DNA of 64,000 nt from Methanobacteriota archaeon. GTDB taxonomy: Archaea > Thermoplasmatota > Poseidoniia > Poseidoniales > Thalassarchaeaceae. Positions 47,443-57,989 of the stretch are shown here, piece after piece. The notes beneath the pieces are model-generated. The model saw only the letters and a list, made by a program, of their open reading frames with translations, did no database searches and had not been told where the DNA came from. The stretch spans positions 1,737 through 65,736 of the forward strand of contig PSPW01000004.1 in NCBI GenBank assembly GCA_004195615.1, written 5' to 3'. Numbering within the stretch: the first letter of the stretch is position 1; each line of letters opens with the position of its first letter. The position numbers and the translations under genes are program-made.

Positions 47443-50136
47443 TCACTCAGTCTTGTCTATCCTTTGGGATGAGACACCTCTCGTCTTCATTTCTTTCTCT
47501 ACGGTTCCAGATGGTAACACTCCACCCTGCTCCAATGCGGAAAGTGCGGCTACCACAATGCTACTTGTGTCAATCTCGAAGAAGGTGCGTAGTGCTTCTC
47601 GGGAATCTGAACGCCCGTAACCGTCTGTCCCTAGGACGACGTAGCGCCCCCCTACCCATCTTTGAATCATCTCAGGGACAGAGGAGATGTAATCTGAAGT
47701 GGCGACGGTTGGTGTGTCATCTCCAAAGCATTCGGAAACGTAGGGCCTTGAAGGATTTCCTGGATCTAGACGTTTTGCTCTCTCGTGTTCCATGCCGATT
47801 CGTCGAAGTTCCCCATAGGATGTAACCGACCAAACTTCGGATCTTATTCCATAATCACGCAATAGGTCAGCGGCAGCCTCTCTGACGAGGTTCAGAATTG
47901 GGCCTGAACCGAGTAATCTGACCTTAGGACCATCCTCTCCTAGTTTTTCTACTTGGTAGGCCCCTCGGACAATCCCGTCATCGACACCAGCGGGTTTAGG
48001 CATCTGCTGTTGGTTCTCGTTGTATAGCATGACATAGTGGAATACGTCCAGATTCTGTCCCCACATCTCATCGATTCCATGTCTGATTATTGTAGCAAGT
48101 TCGTAGGCATAAGCTGGATCCCATGCGCGGCAGTGAGGGACAGTAGATGCCATCAAGAGGCTATGTCCGTCTTGGTGCTGCAAACCTTCGCCGTTCAATG
48201 TCGTCCGGCCCGCTGTTGCCCCCATGAGGAATCCTCGAGCCCGAGCATCAGCAGCACTCCAAATCTGATCCCCTACTCTCTGAAAACCAAACATTGAGTA
48301 GAAAGTATAGAATGGGATTGTAGGGGAGTTGGCGTTTGAATAAGACGTTGCACTAGAGATCCATGAAGCTATGGCTCCGGCCTCAGAAATTCCTTCCTGA
48401 AGGACCTGTCCGGATTCAGACTCCTTGTAATTCAGTAGCATCTTGTGATCCACAGGAGTGTACTTCTGCCCTCTTGATGCAAATATCTCGAACTCGCTGA
48501 ACAAAGGATCCATGCCGAAGGTCCTTCCTTCATCTGGAATGATTGGGACCACCCTGTGGCCGATTTCTGACTTCATTAGATTCCTCAGTAGTCGGACGAA
48601 GGCCATGGTCGTAGAAACTATCTGCCCCTTGGGTGTCCCTTGGTCGAAGGCTGAGTAGGTTTCCTCACCTGGAAGATCGGTGGTGATTATAGAAGGTCTT
48701 CTTGAAGGAAGAGGTCCTCCGAGGCCTATTCTCCGCTCAATCAAATACTCGATTTCATCAGACTCATCTTCCAGAGTGACGAATGGATCGTCTTCGAGTC
48801 GAGAGTCATCCACGTTGAGCCCAAGGACATCCCGATAAGCAACTAGATCCTCGAGGTTCATCTTCTTCTTCTGGTGGGTTGAATTTCTTCCCTTGAAAGA
48901 GTCAAGTCCCCATCCCTTTACAGTATGTGCAAGAATTACAGCGGGACCATTTGCAGACAGGGCTGCTTGGTAAGCAGAGTAAACCTTGACCGGATCATGC
49001 CCTCCTCTAGTTAAATCCTCAATATCTGAGTCGGAAATAGAAACCCCCAATGCCTGAAGAGATTCAGTACCGGAGAACAACTCATCTCGGAACTCACTGA
49101 CAGAGAGAGTGCTGAGGCGTTGCCAATCTCCATCTGTAATTTCCTCTATCTTCCTCAACAACTCACCGTTTGAATCACGCTGAAACACCCGATCCCATCC
49201 AGAACCCCAGATGACCTTGATGACTGTCCATCCGGCTCCTCGATATAGCCCCTCCAATTCCTGGATAATGCTGGAGTTTCCTCGTACCGGTCCGTCTAGT
49301 CTCTGGAGATTGCAATTAACTACGACAATCAAATTGTCCAACTGTTCCCTACCAGCGACTGCTATGGAGGCAATGGCCTCCGGTTCATCCATCTCCCCGT
49401 CCCCCAGAAATGCGAAAACACGACTCTCTGAGGTGTCGGCGAGATCGCGCTGATGGAGGTACTTCCAGAATCTAGCCTGCATCACAGCACCCAGTGGCCC
49501 AAGTCCCATGGAAACCGTGGGATACTCCCAGAATTCTGGCATTAGACGAGGATGAGGATATGAAGAAAGCCCGTCTTCGAAGGCTTCCTGCCTGAAGTTT
49601 GAGATTTGCTCCCTAGTTATCCGACCCTCCAAGAATGCCCGTGCATAGATTCCCGGGCTAGCATGACCTTGGATATACAGTGCGTCACCTATCCCGTTGT
49701 GATCCTTTCCTCTGAAAATATGGTTGAATCCGACCTCGTACAAAGTGGAGCTCGAGGCGTAAGTGGAAATGTGCCCCCCAATCCCATCCATTCTCCTATT
49801 TGCATCAGACACCATGACTGCTGCGTTCCACAGAACGTGACTCTGAATCTTCTTCTCTATGTTCAGATTTCCGGGGTACGGGGTTTGCTGCTCGATTGAG
49901 ATTGAGTTCAGATATGGCGTCCTAGAGGGTGATATGTCAATCCCTAGGGCTGAGGCCTCGGACATTAGTTCCTGAAGTAGGAGCCGGGCCCTGAAACTCC
50001 CATGAGAGTAAGACACCGTCCTCAATGACTCCAGCCACTCATCGGTCTCTTCTGGATCGGTATCAGGGAGTGTCTGACGGGGTTCGGTGGGGGACATGGC
50101 TACACTACTGCCCCGCAGGGCAGAATCAGCAGCCAA
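47443..50136 (-). CDS. aceE: Pyruvate dehydrogenase E1 component, homodimeric type
   Basis: RMDGIGGHISTYASSSTLYEVGFNHIFRG...IYARAFLEGR...FLGDGEMDEPEAIASIAVAGREQLDNLIVVVNCNLQRLDGPVRGN...GHSLLMASTVPHCRAWDPAYAYELA. Confidence 0.95.
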   Translation of the reverse strand: MAADSALRGSSVAMSPTEPRQTLPDTDPEETDEWLESLRTVSYSHGSFRARLLLQELMSEASALGIDISPSRTPYLNSISIEQQTPYPGNLNIEKKIQSHVLWNAAVMVSDANRRMDGIGGHISTYASSSTLYEVGFNHIFRGKDHNGIGDALYIQGHASPGIYARAFLEGRITREQISNFRQEAFEDGLSSYPHPRLMPEFWEYPTVSMGLGPLGAVMQARFWKYLHQRDLADTSESRVFAFLGDGEMDEPEAIASIAVAGREQLDNLIVVVNCNLQRLDGPVRGNSSIIQELEGLYRGAGWTVIKVIWGSGWDRVFQRDSNGELLRKIEEITDGDWQRLSTLSVSEFRDELFSGTESLQALGVSISDSDIEDLTRGGHDPVKVYSAYQAALSANGPAVILAHTVKGWGLDSFKGRNSTHQKKKMNLEDLVAYRDVLGLNVDDSRLEDDPFVTLEDESDEIEYLIERRIGLGGPLPSRRPSIITTDLPGEETYSAFDQGTPKGQIVSTTMAFVRLLRNLMKSEIGHRVVPIIPDEGRTFGMDPLFSEFEIFASRGQKYTPVDHKMLLNYKESESGQVLQEGISEAGAIASWISSATSYSNANSPTIPFYTFYSMFGFQRVGDQIWSAADARARGFLMGATAGRTTLNGEGLQHQDGHSLLMASTVPHCRAWDPAYAYELATIIRHGIDEMWGQNLDVFHYVMLYNENQQQMPKPAGVDDGIVRGAYQVEKLGEDGPKVRLLGSGPILNLVREAAADLLRDYGIRSEVWSVTSYGELRRIGMEHERAKRLDPGNPSRPYVSECFGDDTPTVATSDYISSVPEMIQRWVGGRYVVLGTDGYGRSDSREALRTFFEIDTSSIVVAALSALEQGGVLPSGTVEKEMKTRGVSSQRIDKTE

Positions 50137-50174
50137 GGCGTGTTTTTTGAATGGGTCGTCGTTCTAATCTGCTC

Positions 50175-50786
50175 TCAGAGTGGGGCTGGCCCTGGTCCGA
50201 CCTCGATGAGATGGCACTCGTGCAATGTCCTCACACCGGCCACGGTGATTGCGGAATCACCTGATACATACCTCTCCCCTTTCCATTTCCTGACGGTTCT
50301 GAGAACGGTCTTGGACCCCGGGATGTTGTTGGGATCGACCTTTACCTCTACGATTAGTTCTCCAACCTGTCCCAACCAGCCCAAAGCAGCATCTATACTT
50401 CTGCGAGCATAACCATGGCGCTGCTCAGAACTGCGTACCCAATATCCCAAGTTCCATGTAGCTCTGTCGGATCTAGTCGCTCTATCAAAACCAACCAATC
50501 CAATCACATAACCATCCCAAGGACGAATCATAATCCAGTGATGGAGAAGACCGGTTCTTCCCTTACGCTCAGTGTCCCCAATAAAATCCTCTATCTGTGG
50601 CTTAATTTCTTTGTCTGGATTTATCCAAGGCATGGCTCTTATGACATCTGGCCATGTTTCTTCGAATGCCTCGACGATCTCTGGGATGTGAGGCTTTGAT
50701 GCAGGCCTGAGCACCAAGCTCTCGTCGATCCTGATGGATGAGGTTGCCCGCCTATGCATTGTTTGGGGGAATGGGGTCCTTCGCAT
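50175..50786 (-). CDS. GNAT (RimJ/RimL-like) N-acetyltransferase
   Basis: IGLVGFDRATRSDRATWNLGYWVRSSEQRHGYARRSIDAALGWL. Confidence 0.85.
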   Translation of the reverse strand: MRRTPFPQTMHRRATSSIRIDESLVLRPASKPHIPEIVEAFEETWPDVIRAMPWINPDKEIKPQIEDFIGDTERKGRTGLLHHWIMIRPWDGYVIGLVGFDRATRSDRATWNLGYWVRSSEQRHGYARRSIDAALGWLGQVGELIVEVKVDPNNIPGSKTVLRTVRKWKGERYVSGDSAITVAGVRTLHECHLIEVGPGPAPL

Positions 50787-50810
50787 CAGTTCTGCGTAAA
50801 CGGGACTGAT

Positions 50811-51921
50811 TTATGAAATCAGTTTCTCCTTTGCACGAGTCACGTCTGGATCTTCGGGGTTAGTTTCGTAGGCTGATTCAACCATCCTTTGTGCCTCCGT
50901 GTTCCTTCCAATTGACATTAGGAGCTTACCAACCGAGTAGATCAGCGAGGTCCTATTGCCCAAGTGTGGACCGACCTCATCAAGAAGGACGGTAGTCTGA
51001 GCTGTGTTCTGCTCTTTTGCTGATCTGAATGCCGCCTGGAGTTGTTTGATAATTTCTGGTACAGGCCATTCACCCTGTTGTTGCCAAGGCCAGAAAGAGT
51101 GGTTGACTTGCTGATCTAGAGGGTAAGTTGGTTCTCTTTCTCCGGACGTAAGGACAGGGGCTGATGGCAATTGAACGGGTTGTTCAGGCAACTCTGGCAC
51201 CGGTTCTTCATCGACGGGGACTGCAATAAGTTTCGGGATGGGAACCGATGGGGCTGGTGGAATTGAGTGACTGTTGGTTATTGATGGGGGTTCTTTCGCA
51301 AAGGCTTCCTCGAATTCGTCGATCTTCCCATCTCCATCGAAGTCATCGGCTTCAATTTCTGTATCTTCGCCTGTAGGAGAGCCAGTTTCGTTGGCCTCAA
51401 TAATCTCGCTGGGAGGTAGTGGTTGGATGAAATTTGCAGTCTCGGCATTGGGTTGGATCAATTCTATTGTTCGCTGAATCAAGACTTCGTCCTCTTCTTC
51501 CAAACTTCTGGGAACTTCGAACTTCTGGACGAATTGAGGGATATCATCTGCTGTAAGTTCGTACTCCTCGTCTACTTCATCGACGGGTGGGGTCATTGAG
51601 TCAAAATCTGGCTTTCGATCCAGTTGTACTTCATCATCTTCCCCGTATTGGGAAACTTCTACGGTTAAGTCATCAAATGCAAATGAAGGGATTGTGGGTT
51701 CTTCCTCACCTTCTTCCTCAAACTCGCTCATCAGCTGATCCAATAGGTCTGTAGACTCATCATCCCCCAGACCTGAACTCTGCTGAAAAGATGGACGATC
51801 TATCTGGTAGTAGCATCTCGTGCAGACCTTGGTCCCCTCTTGGTTCGAATGCTGACAAGATGGGCAAATGATACCCTTGGAGTTGGAATTACTCCATGAC
51901 TTGAACCTGTCAAATACCAAT
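50811..51921 (-). CDS. Zinc-ribbon, acidic low-complexity protein with EF-hand-like motif
   Basis: CPSCQHSNQEGTKVCTRCYYQ; DDFDGDGKIDEFEEAF; start about 51921 (TTG, MVFDRFKSW) inferred, ORF open to 52082 and overlapping the divergent helicase. Confidence 0.6.
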
Positions 51922-52044
51922 CCCGCCCCCCCAGTTGTTCCTTTCGATAGTAGTGAACGTTTAATTCTCACTGGGAATGGTTTGGTTTGTTGAAACAAGC
52001 ATTCCCCAAGTAACCGTGATAGGGACCCGGGGCGACGGGCATGA

Positions 52045-53973
52045 GTGGGCGGCTCTGAGAAAACGGTTCCAAGCCGGTTCAAAAGAAGCCAGGACCATCA
52101 CGAGGCCTACCTCCGTCTGATTCGCTGGGAGTTAGATGACGAATTGGCAATGACCGAGGAGAGGCTCAGGAATTGGTCAGAAAAGAAATTGAAAGCAAAT
52201 GGAATAGCTCTATTCGGATTGAATGCGAAGACTGACGGTTGGTTATTCGGACAGCAAATCGTTAGGCTTCGTCTTGGCCCTAGTAAAAACTTGGGCTCCC
52301 ATAGGTTCAGACAGGGTGACATAGTGATGCTAAGCAGGAGTAGCCCATTGACCGAAAGGCCGATTGAGGCCATAGTCAGCAATAGAAATAGAAACTCGAT
52401 TCGAGTCGTTCTCCCCGAGGCTCCACAGGGACTTAGGAAGGGAACTTGGAGGATTGACAGGGGGGCCAACAGAGTTGCATTCGATAGAATGAGGGATGCG
52501 CTCAATTCGATATTCGAGGAAGATGGAAGTGCACCTATGAGGGAACTACTGCTTGGCCTAGTTCACGATCCAGAGGGGACTGCTTCTCTGATTCCAGAGA
52601 TGGGCGGAGCCAAGCAAACAAGAGTCCCGCTCCCAAGTGACTTGAACAGAACGCAGAGGAATGCTGCAGAGAGTGCGATAAATAGGAGACTGACTCTGAT
52701 TCAGGGGCCACCGGGAACTGGCAAGACTCACACTGCGGTTAGAATACTCGAGAACTGGGCAATACAAGATACAGGGACGGTTCTGGCAGTTGCTGACTCA
52801 AATGTAGCTGTTGACAACTTACTAGAGGGTCTGCTAGAAAGAGGAGTCAAGGCAGTAAGACTGGGTCAGCCCGTGAAAGTTCGAGAAAGCCTGAGAGAAG
52901 CCACTATGGATGCTAGGATGGAAAGTCACGAGTTGAATAGAGAACTAGTAGAAGAGATTGAGAGGAACGAAAAATTGTCCCGAAGGATAAAGGGGATGAG
53001 AGGTGGAAAAGAAAAGGGCCTAGCACACAGGGATTTGAGTAGAGGTTGGAAAGAAGTGAAACGACTCGAGAGACAAATCCGAGACGACATTCTGGATAGA
53101 GCTCAGATTCTTTGTTGCACTTGCATTGGTTCCGGACACGAGTTACTCGATGGTCGGAGGTTTTCCCGGGTGCTACTTGACGAAGCCACGCAGGCAACAG
53201 AGCCGGCGGCATTGGTACCCTTAGTGAAAGGGGCTAGGCAGATTGTATTGGTGGGCGACCACAGACAACTGCCTCCGACCGTGATTTCGCGACGGGCTGA
53301 GGCCGGTGGTTTGGGCAGGTCACTCTTCGAACGATTGGTGGGTATGGGAATCACACCACTTTTGCTGAACATTCAGTACAGAATGCATCCATCAATTTCT
53401 GAGTTTCCAAATTCGCAGTTCTACGGAGGGATGCTAGAGGATGGGGTAAGTAAGTCGGAAAGGGAGGCTCCCCCTGGAATGCTTTGGCCTGATTGGGATG
53501 CACCGTTATCGTTCCTTCCAGTTGATGGTGATGAGTTGTTATCTCCCGATGGGGCCTCAAAGGAGAATGCTGCTGAAGCAGCCTGGGTAGTAAAAATACT
53601 AATGGGTTTTGTTGACGATGGTGGACTCGAACTAACCGACATAGGGATTGTGACCCCATACGCTGGACAAGTTAGAGCAATCAGGGACATGCTTCCCGAA
53701 TCGATGCAAGGAGTTGAAGTTAGAACTGTTGATGGTTATCAGGGCAGAGAGAAGGATGTGATCATTTTCTCTTGCGTTAGATCGAACTCGGATGGAAATG
53801 TTGGTTTCCTCTCAGATCGACGTAGGCTAAACGTGGCCCTTACGAGATCTAAGCGTGGACTTGTGGTAATTGGAAACCCGGATACACTGAGGAATGATGA
53901 GAATTGGAGAGCTTGGATTGAGTATGTGAGGAGTCGTAAACTTGAGGCATGGCATCTCCTGGGTACTGCATGA
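52045..53973 (+). CDS. Superfamily 1 IGHMBP2/SMUBP2/DNA2-like helicase
   Basis: LIQGPPGTGKTHTAVRIL (Walker A); RVLLDEATQATEPA; VLVGDHRQLPP; NIQYRMHPSISEFPN; TVDGYQGREKDVIIFSCVRSN. Confidence 0.93.
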   Translation: MGGSEKTVPSRFKRSQDHHEAYLRLIRWELDDELAMTEERLRNWSEKKLKANGIALFGLNAKTDGWLFGQQIVRLRLGPSKNLGSHRFRQGDIVMLSRSSPLTERPIEAIVSNRNRNSIRVVLPEAPQGLRKGTWRIDRGANRVAFDRMRDALNSIFEEDGSAPMRELLLGLVHDPEGTASLIPEMGGAKQTRVPLPSDLNRTQRNAAESAINRRLTLIQGPPGTGKTHTAVRILENWAIQDTGTVLAVADSNVAVDNLLEGLLERGVKAVRLGQPVKVRESLREATMDARMESHELNRELVEEIERNEKLSRRIKGMRGGKEKGLAHRDLSRGWKEVKRLERQIRDDILDRAQILCCTCIGSGHELLDGRRFSRVLLDEATQATEPAALVPLVKGARQIVLVGDHRQLPPTVISRRAEAGGLGRSLFERLVGMGITPLLLNIQYRMHPSISEFPNSQFYGGMLEDGVSKSEREAPPGMLWPDWDAPLSFLPVDGDELLSPDGASKENAAEAAWVVKILMGFVDDGGLELTDIGIVTPYAGQVRAIRDMLPESMQGVEVRTVDGYQGREKDVIIFSCVRSNSDGNVGFLSDRRRLNVALTRSKRGLVVIGNPDTLRNDENWRAWIEYVRSRKLEAWHLLGTA

Positions 53974-53982
53974 GGTGCGTGA

Positions 53983-54555
53983 ATGGGCGATCATGACTCA
54001 CCTATCTCAATTCATGGCGGGGGGACGCTGGCGAAAGCAATAGTTTCGCAAGGGCAGGATCATTGGTCGGTTCCAGAGGGTGCGATTCTTGCCTCTTGGA
54101 CGAGGAGGTTGATCTCCTTCGTAATTGATGTTACAATCGTATACTCGGTACTAAACCTGACAAGTGGGGGAATGATCGCTAATGCATTGAATGTCAAGCT
54201 CTGGGCATCGTCGGAATTCCACTATTCTCTTGCATTCGCGGCTATATTGCTCACTAGTCACTGGCTATACTGGAGGGTGACCGGATTGGTGTTCTCTAGA
54301 TCCCTAGGCCAGAAGATGATGGGAATAGCGATTGTGAAGGACGACGGGAGTGCGGTGACCAGTAAAATATGGGACAACAGAGCGGTGGGAAAGCTCCTCT
54401 ACCTAATCCCTGTAGTGAACCTCTACTTTGGAATCTACGAGTTGGCTAGAATTTCACAGAGGCACACTCACCAGTCAAATCTTGATCTTCGAGTGGGGAC
54501 GATTGTTGCACATTCTGCGTCCCTCCCACCAAGCAGTAGAAGACACATCAAATAG
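53983..54555 (+). CDS. RDD-family membrane protein
   Basis: ASWTRRLISFVIDVTIVYSVLN...SRSLGQKMMGIAIV. Confidence 0.8.
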   Translation: MGDHDSPISIHGGGTLAKAIVSQGQDHWSVPEGAILASWTRRLISFVIDVTIVYSVLNLTSGGMIANALNVKLWASSEFHYSLAFAAILLTSHWLYWRVTGLVFSRSLGQKMMGIAIVKDDGSAVTSKIWDNRAVGKLLYLIPVVNLYFGIYELARISQRHTHQSNLDLRVGTIVAHSASLPPSSRRHIK

Positions 54556-54563
54556 GTGGAAAA

Positions 54564-55166
54564 ATGGACGAGGCCGTTGAGTGGGTACTCTCTGGGAAGT
54601 GCATTGTTTATCCCACCTCCACTCTGCCTGCTCTTGGGTGCATCCCTGATTCAAGGGCGCTAGATGAGTTGTTCGAAATAAAGAGCAGGTCCAGAGATGC
54701 CCCTGTTAGCCTGGGGGTTGCCAATCTAAATCAGGCGAACGCCATTGTAGAAGTTCCACCTGATGTCCACGAAATCCTAAAGGATTTTCCAGAAGGATCG
54801 TTGACCATAGTTCTCAATGCGAAGGAGGAAATGGATTCCCGGCTAGGGGGCCAAAAAGTTGCGATTCGAGTGGTCTCGGATATTACAGCAAAGGAATTGC
54901 TTCTCAGGACCGGGCCTTTGACTGCCACCAGTGCGAACCAATCAGGTGAAGAACCCCTATTGCATTGCATTGCGGCCGCGGATTCTCTATGTACCTCGGA
55001 ACAAACTGTTGTAGGTGTTGGTGGGAACTGTCATGGCGGTCTTCCCAGTACTTTGATAGCATGGCCTACAGTCTGCGATTCACCTGAGTCGCTGAAGATA
55101 GAGGTAGTCAGAGAAGGAAAGATAAGTTCCGAAGAGGTATTCGCATGGTGGAAGAAGAGGACCTAA
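54564..55166 (+). CDS. Threonylcarbamoyl-AMP synthase (YrdC/Sua5)
   Basis: GKCIVYPTSTLPALGCIPDSRALDELFEIKSRSRDAPVSL...GPLTATSANQSGE. Confidence 0.9.
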   Translation: MDEAVEWVLSGKCIVYPTSTLPALGCIPDSRALDELFEIKSRSRDAPVSLGVANLNQANAIVEVPPDVHEILKDFPEGSLTIVLNAKEEMDSRLGGQKVAIRVVSDITAKELLLRTGPLTATSANQSGEEPLLHCIAAADSLCTSEQTVVGVGGNCHGGLPSTLIAWPTVCDSPESLKIEVVREGKISSEEVFAWWKKRT

Positions 55167-56158
55167 AGCAATGGCGAGATGCGGGCCACGTAGCTAGAAG
55201 GACCCTAGAGGGAATAAAGGGCGAGATTGTTGCTGGAAAGCAGTGGACGGAAGTAATCGATTCTGCTGAGAGGTTCATCAAGAGGCATGGTGGAAAGGCA
55301 GCTTTCCCCGTAACTATCTCAGTTAACGAAATGGCTGCCCACTACACAACAAACACCGAACTCACTCCTCCCGAGGGTTTCGATGGAGAAATGATCTTCC
55401 AGAAAGGCGATCTTGTCAAGCTCGATGTTGGAGTACACATCAAAGGAGCCCTTGGAGACAATGCCCTAACAATAGAGGTCGGGAACGGAGGCGAACATAC
55501 TGAACAAATTAGGGCTGCCAAGGAAGCCAGAGACGCAGCAGTAGAGAAGATGCATCCCGGGACTCCTTGGCATGTTATTGGAGAGGCGGCGCAACAGGCA
55601 TCGGTAGATGCAGGATTCGAACCGATTAGGAATCTTAGCGGACACAAGATGGAGAGATGGAATCTGCACTCGGGGATTTCGATTCCGATGTACTCATGCG
55701 GTCCGAATAATCCTAGCTACAAAGGAGAGGTAGAAGCAGGGGGAGTATATGCTGTGGAGCCATTCAATACTACTGGAAAGAGTGGAATGATCGAGAATGT
55801 TCCTCCCGCAGATTCATCCAACATTCTACGAGTGACTGGAGATGTGATGATTAGAAAGGCCCTCTCAAAGGGAAAGTTGAAGCCACTAGGAGCTACTATG
55901 GCAAGATATATCGAAGAGCGATATAGCACTCTTCCCTTCGCAGAGAGGTGGGCTTTCCCTCTACTATGCAAACCATTCCCAGAAGAGGATGATGAATCTC
56001 TGAAGAAGAAATGGAAGGTGCTAGTGAAGAAATTGACCTCGATTAGGTTCCTTGAACTCTACAGTGCCCTCAGAGATGTGGACAAGGGAAATGTTGGACA
56101 GTTCGAGCATACCGTTTTCATCACTGAAGGTGGTCCTGAGATTCTTACCGTAGAGTGA
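55145..56158 (+). CDS. map: Methionine aminopeptidase type II
   Basis: AAFPVTISVNEMAAHYT...GDLVKLDVGVHIKGALGDNALTI...NLSGHKMERWNLHSGISIP...AVEPFNTTG. Confidence 0.95.
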   Translation: MVEEEDLKQWRDAGHVARRTLEGIKGEIVAGKQWTEVIDSAERFIKRHGGKAAFPVTISVNEMAAHYTTNTELTPPEGFDGEMIFQKGDLVKLDVGVHIKGALGDNALTIEVGNGGEHTEQIRAAKEARDAAVEKMHPGTPWHVIGEAAQQASVDAGFEPIRNLSGHKMERWNLHSGISIPMYSCGPNNPSYKGEVEAGGVYAVEPFNTTGKSGMIENVPPADSSNILRVTGDVMIRKALSKGKLKPLGATMARYIEERYSTLPFAERWAFPLLCKPFPEEDDESLKKKWKVLVKKLTSIRFLELYSALRDVDKGNVGQFEHTVFITEGGPEILTVE

Positions 56159-56347
56159 GCTGAGAGATTTTGAAGATTTCAGCAATATTCTTCCTTCTTT
56201 CTCACAACGATTAACTATTGCCGCCCCTCTGGTCCGACCGTACAGGACGAAAGGTTCTCGCTGAGTGCATCCCATCCCCTCGCAATTATCTCTCTCCTGT
56301 ACACCTTTCTCGGTCGGCCGGATGGCTCGCTATACCTCGTTTCAATT

Positions 56348-57286
56348 TTATTGAGCTTCTATATTGGAGGTTTTCGCCGCGCCAAACATAGTTACTGCAA
56401 TGATTGCGATGAAGATCAGGAGCATCCCGCCGATTTGTTGGATCGATGGCTTCTCAGAGAGAAGAAGGACTCCCCAGAGAATTGTGAGCACTGGTTGGAG
56501 CAGGATAGCAAAAGAAGTGTGTGCAGCCGGAAGCCTTGGCAGGGCGTATGTAATGGCAATCCATCCAATTACTTGGCAAGAAACAGAGAGAAGAATAAGC
56601 CAGCCGTGCCCGGGCCAATTGATCGAGAAATCAATTGGTTCGATAGCCAGCCTCGATAGGGGTAGTATTCCGGCTAGGAGAAGTCCGGTGGCGGCTCCTG
56701 CAGTTGCATCAAATTGTAGATTGACAGACGGGGCTTGGATGCGATTTGAGAATCTGTATAGGATTAGGAACGAAGAATAAAATATCGCTGCAACTATTCC
56801 CCCTATTACGCCCTTTAGCGGGTCATCCCCGTATGGCTTATCGTCCCAAATTCCTGAGATGAATACTAGGCCCAACATTACCATCGGCAGAGCGAATAGA
56901 ATCATCCGATTGGGACGTTCTCCAAACATCCACCAACTGACCAAAGTTACAATGATTACCTGAGAGTTACCAATCAACGTTGCAATTCCACTGCCTATGT
57001 AGTCAATTGCACTGTGATAGCCGATGAAATCAATTGCCAGCAGCAAACCGGCAGCAAATGCAAGCACCCTATGCTTTCTCCCTCTGTGGTCAACCCGATT
57101 CAAGTACCAGACTAAGAAGAGTAGCATTGGAAGAGCGTATAACATTCGGAAGAATGCTCCTGTTACGGGAGGTGTGTCTGATTGAATATACAACAGCGGT
57201 GCGAATGAGAGTAGTGTCGCTCCGGCGAGAGCTACTAGCATGACTCGCCGGTCATCTGCCGGCGCAGACATCGAACAACCCCTCAC
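56348..57286 (-). CDS. EamA/DMT-superfamily transporter
   Basis: Ten hydrophobic segments; TPPVTGAFFRMLYALPMLL...IGNSQVIIVTLVSWWMFGERP...QVIGWIAITYALPRLPAAHTSFAILLQPVLTILWGVLLLSEKPS. Confidence 0.9.
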   Translation of the reverse strand: MRGCSMSAPADDRRVMLVALAGATLLSFAPLLYIQSDTPPVTGAFFRMLYALPMLLFLVWYLNRVDHRGRKHRVLAFAAGLLLAIDFIGYHSAIDYIGSGIATLIGNSQVIIVTLVSWWMFGERPNRMILFALPMVMLGLVFISGIWDDKPYGDDPLKGVIGGIVAAIFYSSFLILYRFSNRIQAPSVNLQFDATAGAATGLLLAGILPLSRLAIEPIDFSINWPGHGWLILLSVSCQVIGWIAITYALPRLPAAHTSFAILLQPVLTILWGVLLLSEKPSIQQIGGMLLIFIAIIAVTMFGAAKTSNIEAQ

Positions 57287-57639
57287 TCTGAAGCATTGCC
57301 GCCATTGGAAAGCATCTTCTTGAGATCACCAGACTCGTACATCTCTAGGACTATGTCTGAACCACCAATCAACTCACCATTGATGAAAACCTGCGGGATG
57401 GTTGGAAAATCTGACCATTCCTTCAATGCGGATCTAGCCCTAGGGTCCAATAGGACATTGACACAAGCAAATGTCTCCATCCCAAGTTCAGCTATTACCG
57501 CGCTGAGGACTTGTGCACCCCTTGCGGAGAATCCGCACTGGGGCTGTTCAGGTGTCCCCTTCATGAAAATCACAATTTGGTTTTCTTCAACAACTTCTTG
57601 CAACTCTTCAGGTGTCCAGTCAAAACTCATCTCAATCAC
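57283..57639 (-). CDS. Monothiol glutaredoxin (Grx4/CGFS type)
   Basis: IVIFMKGTPEQPQCGFSARGAQVL...WSDFPTIPQVFINGELIGGSDIVLEMYESGDL. Confidence 0.93.
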   Translation of the reverse strand: MIEMSFDWTPEELQEVVEENQIVIFMKGTPEQPQCGFSARGAQVLSAVIAELGMETFACVNVLLDPRARSALKEWSDFPTIPQVFINGELIGGSDIVLEMYESGDLKKMLSNGGNASE

Positions 57640-57959
57640 TCCTTTTTCGGTCTTCGAATATGCACCCCATAAAACTCATGCTCTTGACCATGAGGGTCGA
57701 AGGCCGTCAGAGAGGACCCTTCGGCTTGTACGGGAGTCATGCATTTCAGGTCTAGGGCATGTACGGTGTTGTTGGAGATGAACTCCTTGAAATGGTTCAA
57801 TATTGGCTTCTGTCTCTGAAGTGGCATTACACCCTCATAGCTTTCTGATATCACTCTGACATGAAAGTGGTCACCCGTTCCATGCAAATCAGAGGCTTCG
57901 ACGATGGCATGTGGCACGACCTTGAGGATCTCCTGCCTCATCCACTCAACCGTCACCAT
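57636..57959 (-). CDS. BolA-family protein
   Basis: HAIVEASDLHGTGDHFHVRVISESYEGVMPLQRQKPILNHFKEFISNNTVHALDLKCMTP. Confidence 0.93.
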   Translation of the reverse strand: MVTVEWMRQEILKVVPHAIVEASDLHGTGDHFHVRVISESYEGVMPLQRQKPILNHFKEFISNNTVHALDLKCMTPVQAEGSSLTAFDPHGQEHEFYGVHIRRPKKE

Positions 57960-57989
57960 GGAACTCGGAAGTAGTAGTTCAGATATAAA

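Noticed and set aside
52045-52082. Overlap of divergent zinc-ribbon and helicase ORFs
   Set aside because: Likely an over-extended start in the minus ORF (TTG near 51921 preferred) rather than true overlapping genes.
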